Shown: positions 8,236-17,081, counted from the first letter of the stretch. The stretch is 60,227 nucleotides of DNA from Clostridia bacterium (GCA_017472575.1 JAFUPX010000016.1:1-60227), one strand, 5' to 3'. Translations and numbers: made by a program. The notes: generated by a model not told the origin, from the letters alone.

Positions 8236-8553
8236 GTGCTGAAAAAAGGAGATTACATAATTTTCCTTAGTATTGCGTTTTTAGGTGTCGCTCTGCTGTT
8301 CTTTAATTTTTTCGGTAAACAGACGGGAAAAACGGTTATTATAACCGAAAAGGGCGAAACGGTTTATGAAGGCAGCCTTTCTGATGATAAAACAGTCACC
8401 CTTTCGGGAAACACGGTTGTTATTGAAAACGGCTGTGCTTATATTGAAAGCGCCAACTGCAAAAATCAGGTCTGCGTAAACACGGGTGAAATTTCCGAAA
8501 AGGGAGAAACTATTGTCTGTACCCCTAACAGGGTTGTTGTAGAGGTAGAATAA
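8236..8553 (+). CDS. NusG domain II-containing membrane protein
   Basis: A 105-residue protein with one N-terminal transmembrane helix (about 8-26) and an outward beta-rich domain of the NusG_II family, including the conserved ESANCKNQVCVNTGEI cysteine block and the closing IVCTPNRVVVEVE strand. GTG 8236 is preceded by GAGGTGAT. The function is not established. The family commonly sits beside Gx transporters and ApbE, so a role in a membrane redox or flavinylation pathway is inferred. Its stop overlaps the next start by 1 nt, so the two are coupled. Confidence 0.85.
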   Translation: MLKKGDYIIFLSIAFLGVALLFFNFFGKQTGKTVIITEKGETVYEGSLSDDKTVTLSGNTVVIENGCAYIESANCKNQVCVNTGEISEKGETIVCTPNRVVVEVE

Positions 8554-9044
8554 TGGCTAAAAAAATCAGCACTTATGCTTTGCTTGCCTGCGTCTGCCTT
8601 ATTTTCGGTTATATAGAAAGCCTTGTTCCGCTGACCGCCGCTATACCAGGAATTAAACTAGGTCTTTCAAATTCGGTTGCTTTGCTGTTACTAACAAAGC
8701 GCGATATAAAGGGTGCGCTGGCGGTTAATATAACTCGAATACTGCTCTCTGCTCTGCTTTTCGGCAGTCCGTTTTCTCTTGTATTTTCTCTTTCCGGAGC
8801 GTTAGGGTCTATGGCGGCTATGCTTTTATTTTTAAAGGTTAAAAGCGTTTCGGTAGTGGGTCTTAGCGCGCTCGGCGGCACAGTGCATAATATTTTTCAA
8901 CTGCTCGCTGCTTTTTTTGTTTTGGGAAGTGCGGTTAAATATTATCTTCCCTTTTTAATCCTTGCCGGAGGAATAAGCGGAGCACTCACGGGAATAATCT
9001 CAGAGCTAATTTTAAAAAAAGTGAAGACAAACGGAAAATTTTAG
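8553..9044 (+). CDS. Gx transporter family protein (Hpre_diP_synt_I)
   Basis: A 163-residue protein with about five hydrophobic helices, matching the family named both Gx transporter and heptaprenyl diphosphate synthase component I. Signature pieces are the start of ALLACVCLIFGYIESLVP and GIKLGLSNSVALL. ATG 8553 overlaps the preceding TAA. Relatives sit with NusG-II proteins and ApbE in many Firmicutes, including loci linked to flavin-based electron transfer. The true substrate is unknown, and the prenyl-synthase label is probably historical. It is followed after 38 nt by asnB with no terminator between them. Confidence 0.85.
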   Translation: MAKKISTYALLACVCLIFGYIESLVPLTAAIPGIKLGLSNSVALLLLTKRDIKGALAVNITRILLSALLFGSPFSLVFSLSGALGSMAAMLLFLKVKSVSVVGLSALGGTVHNIFQLLAAFFVLGSAVKYYLPFLILAGGISGALTGIISELILKKVKTNGKF

Positions 9045-9082
9045 TGTATAATAATATTAATTTATCTTAGGGAGTTTTAATA

Positions 9083-10924
9083 ATGTGTGGTTTTACAGGA
9101 TTTACTAATACTATCGGGGACAACGGCACCGTTCTCGAAAAAATGATGAACCGTATAATACACAGAGGTCCCGACTCAGCGGGAAAATATGTCGATAATG
9201 ATATCGCTCTGGGCTTCAGAAGGCTTAGTATTATAGACCTTGCCGAGGGCGACCAGCCTATGTTTAATGAGGACAAGTCCTTAGTTCTCGTTTTCAACGG
9301 TGAAATTTACAACTTTAAGGAATTAAAAGCTCAGCTTATCAAAGAGGGTCATACCTTCGCTAACAATTCGGACAGTGAGGTTCTGCTCCACGGCTACGAG
9401 CAATGGGGCAAGGAGCTTGTTAAAAAGCTTCGCGGAATGTTCGCTTTTGTTATTTTTGACAGAAAGGATAAAAGCATTTTCGCCGCCCGCGATATGTTTG
9501 GAATTAAACCTTTTTATTACACCTTTATGGAGGGCAGTTTTATTTTCGGTTCAGAAATAAAATCGTTTTTAGACCACCCTTCCTTTAAAAAGGAGCTTAA
9601 CGAGGAAGCTCTGGCTCACTACCTTTCTTTCCAGTATTCTCCAACTGAGGAAACCTTCTTTAAAAATGTTTTCAAGCTCCCTCCTGCTCACTGCTTTACC
9701 TATAAAAACGGCGAAATGGTTAAGGAGCGTTACTTTCGCCCCGATTTTAACGAGAAGGACGGCGTTTTAGAATACTATGCCGACTTAACCGATGCGGCTG
9801 TAAGAGAGTCTGTAAAGGCTCACAAGATAGCAGATGTTGAGGTTGGCTCTTTCCTTTCAAGCGGAATAGACTCAAGCTATATTGCAGAAGCCGCTCAGGT
9901 TGACAAAACCTTTACCGTAGGCTTTGAAAGTCCTGACGGGGACCGTTACAACGAAATCCACTTTGCAAAGCAGTTTGCCGACACAATAAAGGTTGAAAAT
10001 ATCTCAAAGGTAATAACTCCCGAGGAATATTGGAACACTTTCCCTGAAATCCAATACCATATGGACGAGCCTTTGGCTGACCCTGCCGCAATTGCGCTTT
10101 ACTTTGTAAGTAAATTAGCCAGCGAGCATGTTAAGGTTGTAATGTCAGGCGAGGGAGCGGACGAGCTTTTCGGCGGTTACCGTATTTATCAGGAGCCGAT
10201 AACTCTCACCGCCTACGATAAAATTCCCTTTGCAATCCGCAGGATAATAGGAAAAATCTGCTCTGTTCTTCCCCAAAAGCACGGTATAAACTACCTTGTC
10301 CGCCGAGGAAAGACTATTGAAGAACGCTTTATCGGCAACGCAAATATTTTCAGCGTAAAGCAGAGAAACAAAATCCTTAAAAGCGAAATCGCAAAAAAAG
10401 CAGTTACACCTGCCGAGCTTTGCTCAAAGTTCTACAAAGAGGTTAATGACAAGGACGACATTACAAAAATGCAGTACCTTGATATAAATATGTGGCTTAT
10501 GGGTGATATTCTGCTCAAAGCCGACAAAACAAGTATGGCAAACTCATTGGAGCTGCGCGTACCTTTCCTTGATAAGCATATAATGGAGCTTGCCGAAACT
10601 ATTCCGCTAAAATGCAGAGTAAGCACTATTACAACAAAGCTGGCATTAAGAAAAGCAGCGGAAAAAACATTGCCTAAGCGTACAGCCGATAAGGATAAAT
10701 TAGGCTTCCCTGTGCCTATCCGTGTATGGCTAAAGGAGGAGCAGTATTACAACAGAGTTAAAACTGCTTTCACAAGCGACTATGCCGAAAAATTCTTCGA
10801 TACCTCCGCTTTGGTTGCACTTCTCGACCTGCATAAATCCGGCAAAGAGGATGTAAGCCGCAAAATCTGGACGGTATATACCTTCCTTGTATGGTATGAA
10901 AGATTTTTTATAAAAGAGAGTTAA
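9083..10924 (+). CDS. asnB: Asparagine synthase (glutamine-hydrolysing)
   Basis: A 613-residue class-II glutamine amidotransferase. After Met removal the nucleophile Cys2 is exposed (MCGFTG). The glutaminase domain covers about 1-190, and the synthetase domain carries the PPi-loop motif FLSSGIDSS near residue 260. It makes asparagine from aspartate, ATP and glutamine-derived ammonia in the cytosol. The Shine-Dalgarno AGGGAG lies before ATG 9083. There is no T-box or other leader; the 38-nt gap suggests read-through from the Gx gene. A strong terminator follows directly. Length and motifs are intact. A specialised use, such as amidating a peptide or cell-wall precursor, is not suggested by the context. 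Confidence 0.95.
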   Translation: MCGFTGFTNTIGDNGTVLEKMMNRIIHRGPDSAGKYVDNDIALGFRRLSIIDLAEGDQPMFNEDKSLVLVFNGEIYNFKELKAQLIKEGHTFANNSDSEVLLHGYEQWGKELVKKLRGMFAFVIFDRKDKSIFAARDMFGIKPFYYTFMEGSFIFGSEIKSFLDHPSFKKELNEEALAHYLSFQYSPTEETFFKNVFKLPPAHCFTYKNGEMVKERYFRPDFNEKDGVLEYYADLTDAAVRESVKAHKIADVEVGSFLSSGIDSSYIAEAAQVDKTFTVGFESPDGDRYNEIHFAKQFADTIKVENISKVITPEEYWNTFPEIQYHMDEPLADPAAIALYFVSKLASEHVKVVMSGEGADELFGGYRIYQEPITLTAYDKIPFAIRRIIGKICSVLPQKHGINYLVRRGKTIEERFIGNANIFSVKQRNKILKSEIAKKAVTPAELCSKFYKEVNDKDDITKMQYLDINMWLMGDILLKADKTSMANSLELRVPFLDKHIMELAETIPLKCRVSTITTKLALRKAAEKTLPKRTADKDKLGFPVPIRVWLKEEQYYNRVKTAFTSDYAEKFFDTSALVALLDLHKSGKEDVSRKIWTVYTFLVWYERFFIKES

Positions 10925-10968
10925 AATGTAAGGGACGGATATTTTATCCGTCCCTTACATTTTACATT
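10925..10968 (+). terminator. Strong terminator after asnB, shared with the RHH gene
   Basis: A perfect 16-bp stem (10925-10940 with 10946-10961, loop of 5 nt) is followed by a T-rich tail. The arms also work in reverse for the converging SPFH/RHH operon. Confidence 0.88.
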
Positions 10969-11122
10969 ATTCTTTATCTTTTTTTCTTTTTTTAACGCAC
11001 TGTGTTAATAGATATTCAATTTGTCCGTTAACAGAGCGAAAATCGTCCTCAGCCCAAGCGGCTATTTCATCATACAACTTTGCCGAGAGCCTCAAGGGTA
11101 CCTGTTTTTTACCGTCTGCCAT
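10967..11122 (-). CDS. Arc-like ribbon-helix-helix protein (51 aa)
   Basis: A 51-residue protein, MADGKKQVPLRLSAKLYDEI and onward, ending in a basic KKRKKDKE tail. The pattern of a short strand (QVPLRLS), helix (KLYDEIAAWAE), turn and helix (VNGQIEYLLTQCV) is that of Arc/MetJ-type DNA-binding proteins, in which paired strands of a dimer enter the major groove. The ATG lies 1 nt after the SPFH stop (TGA-t-ATG) with AGGAAG before it, so it is the second gene of that operon. The operon promoter carries two TGATATCA palindromes, making this protein the likely autorepressor. A toxin-antitoxin role is less likely since the partner is an SPFH membrane protein. Confidence 0.8.
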   Translation of the reverse strand: MADGKKQVPLRLSAKLYDEIAAWAEDDFRSVNGQIEYLLTQCVKKRKKDKE

Positions 11123-11123
11123 A

Positions 11124-12131
11124 TCAGTAAAGACTTCCTGAATTTACTACAGGCTGGGCATCGTGGTTTCCGCAAAGCACTACAAGCAGATTTGAAACCA
11201 TAGCCGCCTTGCGCTCATCGTCAAGGTCAACTACATTGTTTTCCTTTAAGCGCTCAAGCGCCATTTCAACCATACCTACAGCACCGTCTACTATCATTTT
11301 CCTTGCATCAATTATAGCAGATGCCTGCTGGCGCTGGAGCATAACAGCGGCAATCTCTGTTGCATAGGCAAGATAGGTTATTCTCGCTTCTATTACCTCA
11401 ATTCCTGCCTCGTCAACACGAGCCTGAATTTCGTCCCTTATGCGCTGGGCAACAATATCACTTGAACCGCGAAGACTTCCGTCGTCAGCCTCGCCGTCTC
11501 CTGTTGTGTCAACATTCGGTGCTACATCGTACGGATAAAGACGGACTATATTCCTGAGCGCACTGTCGCATTGCAAGGATAAAAACTCCTTGTAGTTATC
11601 AACATTGAATACCGCTTTGGCGGTATCAACTATTCTCCACGTAACAGCTATACCGATTTCGATAGGATTGCCGAGGCAGTCGTTTATCTTCTGGCGGCTG
11701 TTGTTAAGGGTCATAATTTTTAAAGAGATTTTCTTTGAGGCAATTTCGGCTGCCTCAGGATTTCCTGCAGCAGCAGTAAGCTTAAGGTTCGATACATCAC
11801 CGCTTTGATTAAGCTTGGTTTTGGCTGCCGGATTAACGCTTGAACAGAAAGGATTTACATAGTAAAAGCCATCCCCCTTCAATGTGCCTATATACTTACC
11901 GAAAAGGGTAAGCACAAGAGCCTCCTGAGGCTTTAAAATGCGAAGTCCGCAAAAGGGCAGCCAGCTTACCGCCAGAACAATAAGGCTTATAATCATTAGC
12001 ACCGGTGAATTTCCGTTTTCTAAGCTTACAGCACCGACTATTGTTCCTGCAATTGAGGCTATAAACACAATTAAGGTTATAAGTAAAACCGCCATACCGT
12101 TTTTCTTTGTTGATAAAATCTTTTCCTGCAT
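11124..12131 (-). CDS. SPFH/Band 7 domain membrane protein
   Basis: A 335-residue protein with two N-terminal transmembrane segments (about 12-35 and 42-60), then an SPFH domain (LKPQEALVLTLFGKYIGTLKG and onward) and a C-terminal coiled region (EIAAVMLQRQQASAIIDARK). SPFH proteins oligomerise and organise membrane microdomains, often with proteases; the specific role here is unknown. ATG 12131 follows TTAGGAGGTC with 7-nt spacing; the upstream in-frame start lies inside the operator. It is coupled to the RHH gene. The consensus promoter is overlaid by palindromes, so expression is probably tightly controlled. Confidence 0.88.
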   Translation of the reverse strand: MQEKILSTKKNGMAVLLITLIVFIASIAGTIVGAVSLENGNSPVLMIISLIVLAVSWLPFCGLRILKPQEALVLTLFGKYIGTLKGDGFYYVNPFCSSVNPAAKTKLNQSGDVSNLKLTAAAGNPEAAEIASKKISLKIMTLNNSRQKINDCLGNPIEIGIAVTWRIVDTAKAVFNVDNYKEFLSLQCDSALRNIVRLYPYDVAPNVDTTGDGEADDGSLRGSSDIVAQRIRDEIQARVDEAGIEVIEARITYLAYATEIAAVMLQRQQASAIIDARKMIVDGAVGMVEMALERLKENNVVDLDDERKAAMVSNLLVVLCGNHDAQPVVNSGSLY

Positions 12132-12152
12132 AATAAGACCTCCTAAGTCTTT

Positions 12153-12191
12153 TGATATCAAAATGATATCATATTAATACGCACTTGTCAA
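12153..12191 (-). promoter_or_regulatory. SPFH-RHH promoter with tandem TGATATCA operators
   Basis: Minus strand TTGACA (12186-12191), 17-bp spacer, TATCAT (12163-12168). Two identical 8-bp palindromes TGATATCA lie at 12164-12171, over the -10, and 12153-12160, around the start site. Their centres are 11 bp apart, one helical turn, as expected for cooperative RHH dimers. Confidence 0.75.
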
Positions 12192-12195
12192 GTGT

Positions 12196-12224
12196 TTGAC
12201 TTTATTCTTTTTAAATGTTAAAAT
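12196..12224 (+). promoter_or_regulatory. SDR gene promoter predicting a leaderless mRNA
   Basis: TTGACT (12196-12201), 17-bp spacer, TAAAAT (12219-12224). The expected +1 is A12231, the first base of the ATG. No Shine-Dalgarno is present. The -35 box is only 4 bp from the opposing SPFH -35 box. Confidence 0.65.
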
Positions 12225-12230
12225 TGTTTT

Positions 12231-13115
12231 ATGAACATAAAAAAATGGATAGAAAAAAACACCTCTTCGCTTTTTGGGAAAACGGTAGCTGTAACAGGCT
12301 CAACCGGCGGCTTAGGCCGCGAAATATGCAAATATCTGGCTTTTTTAGGCGCAGACCTTATCTTGCTTGACAGAAACCCCGAAAAGGCGGCGGCTCTAAA
12401 ACAGGAGCTTAATAAAGAATACCCTAAAACCGATATTTTAACTTTCACTGTGAATTTGGAAAGTGAGGAGTCGGTTATTTCTGTATGCGAAAAATTAGAG
12501 AACCTGCCGATAGATTTCTTTCTTCATAACGCAGGTGCCTACAGTATTCCAAGGCATAAGTGCAAAACCGGTTTTGATAATGTTTTTCAGATAAATTTTG
12601 CCTCACCCTGTTACATAATAAACCGTCTTCTCCCCACTCTGAGAGAAAGAAAAGGCAAGGTTATCGTTGTAGGGAGCATTGCGCATAACTATTCAAAATC
12701 TGATGCTTACGAGCCCGATTTTGCCTCAAAAAAGAAAGCTAGCCTTGTATACGGAAACGCAAAGCGCTATCTTATGTTTTCTCTTTTCTCTCTTTTCAAA
12801 AACGAAACCGAGGTAAGCCTTGCCGTAGCCCACCCCGGTATTACCTTTACAAACATAACCGCACACTACCCGAAACTGATTTTTGCGCTTATAAAGCATC
12901 CTATGAAGATTATTTTTATGAAACCTAAATCCGCCGCTTTGAGCATTATATCAGCCTTTTTTACCGATTGCAGATACTGTGAATGGATAGGTCCCCGTTA
13001 TTTTAATATCTGGGGCAGACCTAAAAAACAAAAGCTTAAAACCTGCGGTGAAGAAGAAATTCAACAAATCTCCCTCTCAGCGGAAAATATTTTAAGGCAA
13101 TATACATTAGAGTAA
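12231..13115 (+). CDS. SDR family NAD(P)-dependent oxidoreductase
   Basis: A 294-residue short-chain dehydrogenase/reductase. The cofactor motif TGSTGGLG is at residues 22-29, the HNAG motif appears in FFLHNAGAY, and the catalytic serine sits in VGSIAH with Y174-x3-K178 (YGNAK). The C-terminal part includes an insertion with hydrophobic residues (LIFALIKHPMKIIFMKP) as in retinol-dehydrogenase-like members. The substrate cannot be read from the sequence. It is transcribed from its own promoter back to back with the SPFH operon, which raises possible co-regulation by the RHH protein. The start is the only ATG near the promoter, with no ribosome-binding site. Confidence 0.88.
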   Translation: MNIKKWIEKNTSSLFGKTVAVTGSTGGLGREICKYLAFLGADLILLDRNPEKAAALKQELNKEYPKTDILTFTVNLESEESVISVCEKLENLPIDFFLHNAGAYSIPRHKCKTGFDNVFQINFASPCYIINRLLPTLRERKGKVIVVGSIAHNYSKSDAYEPDFASKKKASLVYGNAKRYLMFSLFSLFKNETEVSLAVAHPGITFTNITAHYPKLIFALIKHPMKIIFMKPKSAALSIISAFFTDCRYCEWIGPRYFNIWGRPKKQKLKTCGEEEIQQISLSAENILRQYTLE

Positions 13116-13159
13116 AAAATATACAATATTTATTCACCTTATTTACTAATTTATTTGAA

Positions 13160-13188
13160 TTGACAAAGCAAAATCTTTTATGTATAAT
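13160..13188 (+). promoter_or_regulatory. Consensus promoter of the pfl operon
   Basis: TTGACA (13160-13165), 17-bp spacer, TATAAT (13183-13188), a perfect sigma-A match. The start is expected near 13195, immediately before the riboswitch P1 stem. Confidence 0.85.
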
Positions 13189-13195
13189 ATAAATA

Positions 13196-13302
13196 CACTT
13201 TACATGACTGACGGATTTCGCGGATTACCGCGGGGGAATGTAAATGTTGCTATGCCGACCGTCTGGGCGATTCAGTTTATTAATGCTGATTTGCCCTTTT
13301 TT
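13196..13302 (+). ncRNA. ZTP (pfl-motif) riboswitch
   Basis: The leader between the promoter and pflB has the pfl-motif architecture. The P1 stem pairs TTTACAT (13199-13205) with ATGTAAA (13238-13244), enclosing the conserved GACTGACGGA and CCGCGGGGGAA strands. A linker follows, then the signature CCGTCTGGGC near 13259-13268 that forms the pseudoknot. This class binds ZTP/ZMP, signals of 10-formyl-tetrahydrofolate shortage. Formate from Pfl feeds that pool, so ligand-induced read-through fits. The match is by eye; the CCGTCTGGGC form differs by one base from the usual CCGCCTGGGC. Confidence 0.85.
13265..13302 (+). terminator. Riboswitch-controlled intrinsic terminator
   Basis: GGGCGATTCAG (13265-13275) pairs with CTGATTTGCCC (13286-13296) with one mismatch, followed by six T. 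The 5' arm reuses the GGGC of the aptamer pseudoknot, so aptamer and terminator exclude each other. Confidence 0.82.
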
Positions 13303-13339
13303 GTTATACGGCAAGTCAAGCAGGAAAGTAGGTAAAAAA

Positions 13340-15571
13340 ATGGAACATAAAAACTGGAACGGATTTAAAAACGGAGTATGGCAGAATGAAATTAATGTAC
13401 GTGATTTTATTCAGACCAACTACAAGGAGTTTACAGGTGACAGCAGCTTCCTTGCAGGTGCTACCGAGCGTACCCGTAAGCTGATGGAAAAGGTTGAAGA
13501 GCTTTTTGCTCTGGAGCGTCAGCGCGGAGGTGTTCTGGATGTTGATACCGATACGGTTTCCTCTTTGACAAGCTACTCTCCCGGATATATTGATAAAGAA
13601 AATGAAATAATTGTAGGTATGCAGACCGACAGTCCCTTAAAACGCGGAGTAAACCCCTTCGGCGGAATAAGAATGGCGCGTCAGGCATGCGAGGCATACG
13701 GCTATAAGCTCGGTTCAAAGGTAGAAGAGGAATTCCGTTTCCGCACCACACATAACGACGGTGTATTCCGTGCATATACAGACGAAATGCGTAAAGCGCG
13801 TAAGTGCCATGTGATTACAGGTCTTCCCGATGCCTACGGCAGAGGCAGAATTATCGGGGACTACCGCCGTGTTGCCTTATACGGTGTTGACCGACTGATT
13901 GAAGAAAAGAAAAAGGATAAAAACAGCCTTGCAGCCGATAATTTCGGTGCTGACGAGGTGCGTCTTGATGAGGAGCTTTTCCAGCAGATAGCATTTTTAG
14001 GTAAGCTTAAAGAAATGGCTAATATGTACGGCTTTGACATCAGTCAGCCTGCCGCTGACACCCGAGAGGCTATTCAGTGGACCTATTTCGCCTATCTTGC
14101 TTCAATAAAGGAGCAGAACGGCGCCGCTATGTCTATAGGAAGAGTAAGCACATTTTTCGATATCTATATTGAGCGTGATTTAGCAAATGGAGTTCTCACC
14201 GAAGAGGGAGCTCAGGAGCTGATAGACGATTTCGTTATGAAGCTGCGAATTGCCCGTCATTTGCGCACCCCCGAATATAACGAGCTTTTCGGCGGTGATC
14301 CTATGTGGATTACCGAGGCTGTAGGCGGTATGGGAGAGGACGGCAGAACCCTTGTAACCAAGGCAAGCTTCCGTATACTCAACACACTTTATACACTCGG
14401 TTCTTCTCCCGAACCTAATCTTACGGTGCTTTGGTCAACCTCGTTACCTGAGAATTTCAAAAAATTCTGTGCTAAGGTTTCTGCGGATACCGATTCTATT
14501 CAGTACGAGAATGACGATATTATGCGCCCTATTTACGGGGACGATTATGCTATTGCCTGCTGTGTTTCGGCTATGAAGGTAGGCAAACAGATGCAGTTAT
14601 TCGGAGCTCGATGTAATCTTGCAAAGCTGTTGCTTATTGCTATTAACGGAGGCTATGATGCCACAAGTGATATGCATATTGGACCCCAAATGCCTGTTAT
14701 GGACGGCGAAAAGCTTGATTTTGATGCTGTTATGGAAAGATTTGATATTTATATCGAATGGCTGAGCCGTTTGTATGTAAATACAATGAATATTATCCAT
14801 TATATGCACGATAAGTATGCTTATGAAAAGACTCAGATGGCATTGCACGATACCGATGTCACTCGCTTTATGGCTTTCGGTATTGCGGGACTTTCGGTAG
14901 TTACCGATTCGCTTAGTGCTATAAAATTTGCCGAAGTCCGTCCTGTAAAGAATGAGCAGGGCTTTATCACAGAGTTTGAGACCGTGGGAGAATTCCCTAA
15001 ATACGGCAATGATGATGACAGGGTAGATATCATAGCAAAGGATATGGCTCATAAGGTGATTACCGAGCTTCGCAAGACACCTACCTACCGCAATGCTGTT
15101 CATACGCTTTCTGTTTTAACCATAACCTCGAATGTTATGTACGGCAAAAACACAGGTGCTACACCTGACGGTAGAGCCGCAGGCGCACCCTTTGCTCCGG
15201 GTGCCAATCCTATGCACAACCGCGAGGAAAACGGCGCACTCGCTTCCCTTAACTCTGTAGCCAAAATAAGCTACGATGATTGCAGGGACGGTATTTCCAA
15301 TACCTTTTCTATCACCCCCGAGGCTTTGGGAAGAACAGAAGAAGAGCGAATTAATAATCTTGTTTCCATTCTGGACGGTTATTTTGCTAAGAAAGCGCAT
15401 CATATTAATGTAAATGTTCTGAACCGCGAAACACTTATAAAAGCATACGAGGATCCGGAAGCCTATCCTAACCTTACTATACGAGTTTCCGGATATGCTG
15501 TTAACTTCCACAAGCTCTCCCGTGAGCAGCAGAGAGAGGTTATCAGCCGTACCTTCCACGAGAATATATGA
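13340..15571 (+). CDS. pflB: Pyruvate formate-lyase
   Basis: A 743-residue formate C-acetyltransferase (glycyl radical enzyme) that cleaves pyruvate with CoA to acetyl-CoA and formate in anaerobic fermentation. The adjacent catalytic cysteines are C407-C408 in [10 protein letters not shown], and the radical glycine is G718 in RVSGYAVNF near the C-terminus. ATG 13340 follows AGGAAAGTAGG; the frame stays open upstream to 13244 but that part lies inside the riboswitch. The gene overlaps pflA by 4 nt (ATGA). Expression should depend on the ZTP riboswitch. The enzyme needs the activase encoded next. Confidence 0.97.
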   Translation: MEHKNWNGFKNGVWQNEINVRDFIQTNYKEFTGDSSFLAGATERTRKLMEKVEELFALERQRGGVLDVDTDTVSSLTSYSPGYIDKENEIIVGMQTDSPLKRGVNPFGGIRMARQACEAYGYKLGSKVEEEFRFRTTHNDGVFRAYTDEMRKARKCHVITGLPDAYGRGRIIGDYRRVALYGVDRLIEEKKKDKNSLAADNFGADEVRLDEELFQQIAFLGKLKEMANMYGFDISQPAADTREAIQWTYFAYLASIKEQNGAAMSIGRVSTFFDIYIERDLANGVLTEEGAQELIDDFVMKLRIARHLRTPEYNELFGGDPMWITEAVGGMGEDGRTLVTKASFRILNTLYTLGSSPEPNLTVLWSTSLPENFKKFCAKVSADTDSIQYENDDIMRPIYGDDYAIACCVSAMKVGKQMQLFGARCNLAKLLLIAINGGYDATSDMHIGPQMPVMDGEKLDFDAVMERFDIYIEWLSRLYVNTMNIIHYMHDKYAYEKTQMALHDTDVTRFMAFGIAGLSVVTDSLSAIKFAEVRPVKNEQGFITEFETVGEFPKYGNDDDRVDIIAKDMAHKVITELRKTPTYRNAVHTLSVLTITSNVMYGKNTGATPDGRAAGAPFAPGANPMHNREENGALASLNSVAKISYDDCRDGISNTFSITPEALGRTEEERINNLVSILDGYFAKKAHHINVNVLNRETLIKAYEDPEAYPNLTIRVSGYAVNFHKLSREQQREVISRTFHENI

Positions 15572-16287
15572 GTAATTCAGCAGTTACCGGCCGTATTCAT
15601 TCCATACAGAGTCTCGGTGCTCTGGACGGCCCCGGTGTACGATTTGTGGTTTTTATGCAGGGCTGTAATCTGCGCTGCGGATGCTGTCATAATCCCGATA
15701 CATGGGATTTTTCCGGCGGTGAAATATTCACTCCTGAAAAAATAGTGGAAAAGGCGAAGCACTACCGTGAATATTTCGGAACAAAAGGCGGAATCACTGT
15801 TTCTGGTGGAGAGCCTCTTTTGCAGGCGGAATTTGTTCGTGAGGTTTTTTCCCTTTGCCATAAAGAAGGGATTAACACCTGCCTTGATACTTCGGGAAGT
15901 ATTTTAAACGAGGATGTCAAAGCACTTTTAGCTGAAACAGACAGGGTTTTGTTAGATTTAAAATATACCTCTGATTCACTTTATAGGCAACATGTAGGTT
16001 GCGATATGGAAGCAGTTCTCAGGTTTCTTTCGTATCTTAACGAGAAACAGATTCCCACTACCCTGCGTCAGGTAATTATCCCTACACTTAATGATAATAA
16101 GCAAAATATCTTTGCGCTGAAAGCGATTGCCGAAAAGTATAAATGCGTGGAAAAAACCGAGCTTTTACCGTTCAGAAAGATGTGTCAGGTAAAGTATGAT
16201 AAGCTCGGAAAAGAATTCGCATTTGCTCATATCCCTGAGCCTGAGCCAAAAACTATGGCTGAGCTTGAAAAAATTTTAAACGAGTAA
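15568..16287 (+). CDS. pflA: Pyruvate formate-lyase activating enzyme
   Basis: A 239-residue radical SAM enzyme that abstracts hydrogen from the PflB glycine. The 4Fe-4S site is C33-x3-C37-x2-C40 ([15 protein letters not shown]), followed by the GGEP motif in [10 protein letters not shown]. Length and motifs match PflA. It overlaps the pflB stop by 4 nt and ends at a strong terminator, so the two genes form one operon under the ZTP riboswitch. The extra cysteine at 39 gives a CGCC string instead of the common CxYC; the third ligand spacing is still kept. Confidence 0.96.
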   Translation: MSNSAVTGRIHSIQSLGALDGPGVRFVVFMQGCNLRCGCCHNPDTWDFSGGEIFTPEKIVEKAKHYREYFGTKGGITVSGGEPLLQAEFVREVFSLCHKEGINTCLDTSGSILNEDVKALLAETDRVLLDLKYTSDSLYRQHVGCDMEAVLRFLSYLNEKQIPTTLRQVIIPTLNDNKQNIFALKAIAEKYKCVEKTELLPFRKMCQVKYDKLGKEFAFAHIPEPEPKTMAELEKILNE

Positions 16288-16289
16288 TA

Positions 16290-16327
16290 AAAAAGCGGAG
16301 ACAGATTTGTTCTATCTCCGCTTTTTT
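16290..16327. terminator. Bidirectional terminator between pflA and the his operon
   Basis: A stem pairs AAAAGCGGAGA (16291-16301) with TCTCCGCTTTT (16315-16325), flanked by A and T runs. It serves both the pfl operon (+) and the end of the his operon (-). Confidence 0.9.
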
Positions 16328-17081
16328 AATCATTTAAAAATTTACTGTATTCCTCAAACCCAAAGCAAAGGTTTTCGGCGGTGTGGCTGTCACTGTTTAA
16401 AATCAAGCCTCCGCCTTTTTGTTTTATGTAATTTATAATATCTGCTGACGGATAAGGGCTTTGTTTATAGCCTCTCGAAATCGCCCCCGTGTTTATTTCA
16501 AAAGGCTTATCTGTCACTATAAGCTTATCGGCGGCTGTCTGCCATGCGTTAACATAGCGTGGGTCTTTTTCGTCAAAAAAGGAATACTGCTCATTAAATT
16601 TTGTTATTAAGTCAAAATGACCTATTATATCAATGCTTGTTTTTTTAACCAGTGCCGCTACGGTTCGGTAGTATTCCTCTGCAAAGGCATAAAAATCACC
16701 GTTAAAATGCTTTTGAACAGCGCTTTTGAGAATTTCGGCGCTTCCGTCAACAGGAATATATTCTCCGTCCGCCTTGATATAATGCACCGACCCGATAACA
16801 TAATCGTAGCCAACAGTTGGTTCTTCGGAGTAGTAATCCTGCTCAACTCCGCAAAGAATTTTTATCTTTCCTTTATATTTCTCCTTAAGAGCGGCAATTT
16901 CAGCGCGGTACCTTGCGGTATTTTGTTTGGACATACAATAGCTTTCGTCAAAAAAAGTGTAGCTGTGACCTGAAAAGCCAATACATTTCATTCCGCGATT
17001 AAGTGCCGCAAGAACTAAATCCTCAGGAGTGTTTTTTCCGTCGCAATAGGTGGTGTGAACGTGAAGATCCTGTAAGATCAT
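16326..17081 (-). CDS. hisJ: PHP-type histidinol-phosphatase
   Basis: A 251-residue PHP-domain phosphoesterase that hydrolyses L-histidinol phosphate to histidinol. Metal ligands are visible in [39 protein letters not shown] and the last NSDSH. It fills the step missing from HisB here, which is the dehydratase only. It overlaps hisIE by 4 nt and is the last gene of the operon. The PHP type is usual in Firmicutes; the symbol hisK is also used for this family. Confidence 0.92.
   Translation of the reverse strand: MILQDLHVHTTYCDGKNTPEDLVLAALNRGMKCIGFSGHSYTFFDESYCMSKQNTARYRAEIAALKEKYKGKIKILCGVEQDYYSEEPTVGYDYVIGSVHYIKADGEYIPVDGSAEILKSAVQKHFNGDFYAFAEEYYRTVAALVKKTSIDIIGHFDLITKFNEQYSFFDEKDPRYVNAWQTAADKLIVTDKPFEINTGAISRGYKQSPYPSADIINYIKQKGGGLILNSDSHTAENLCFGFEEYSKFLND

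Noticed and set aside
10967-12131. Classical toxin-antitoxin pair
   Set aside because: The RHH protein is antitoxin-like but its partner is a 335-residue SPFH membrane protein, not a small toxin.
13244-13339. Possible 32-residue N-terminal extension of pyruvate formate-lyase
   Set aside because: It lies inside the riboswitch and terminator and has no Shine-Dalgarno, whereas ATG 13340 has AGGAAAGTAGG upstream and matches the family N-terminus.
14597-15103. Open frame of 168 codons antisense to pflB
   Set aside because: It lies wholly inside a well-conserved enzyme gene, has no ribosome-binding site and no recognisable domain.
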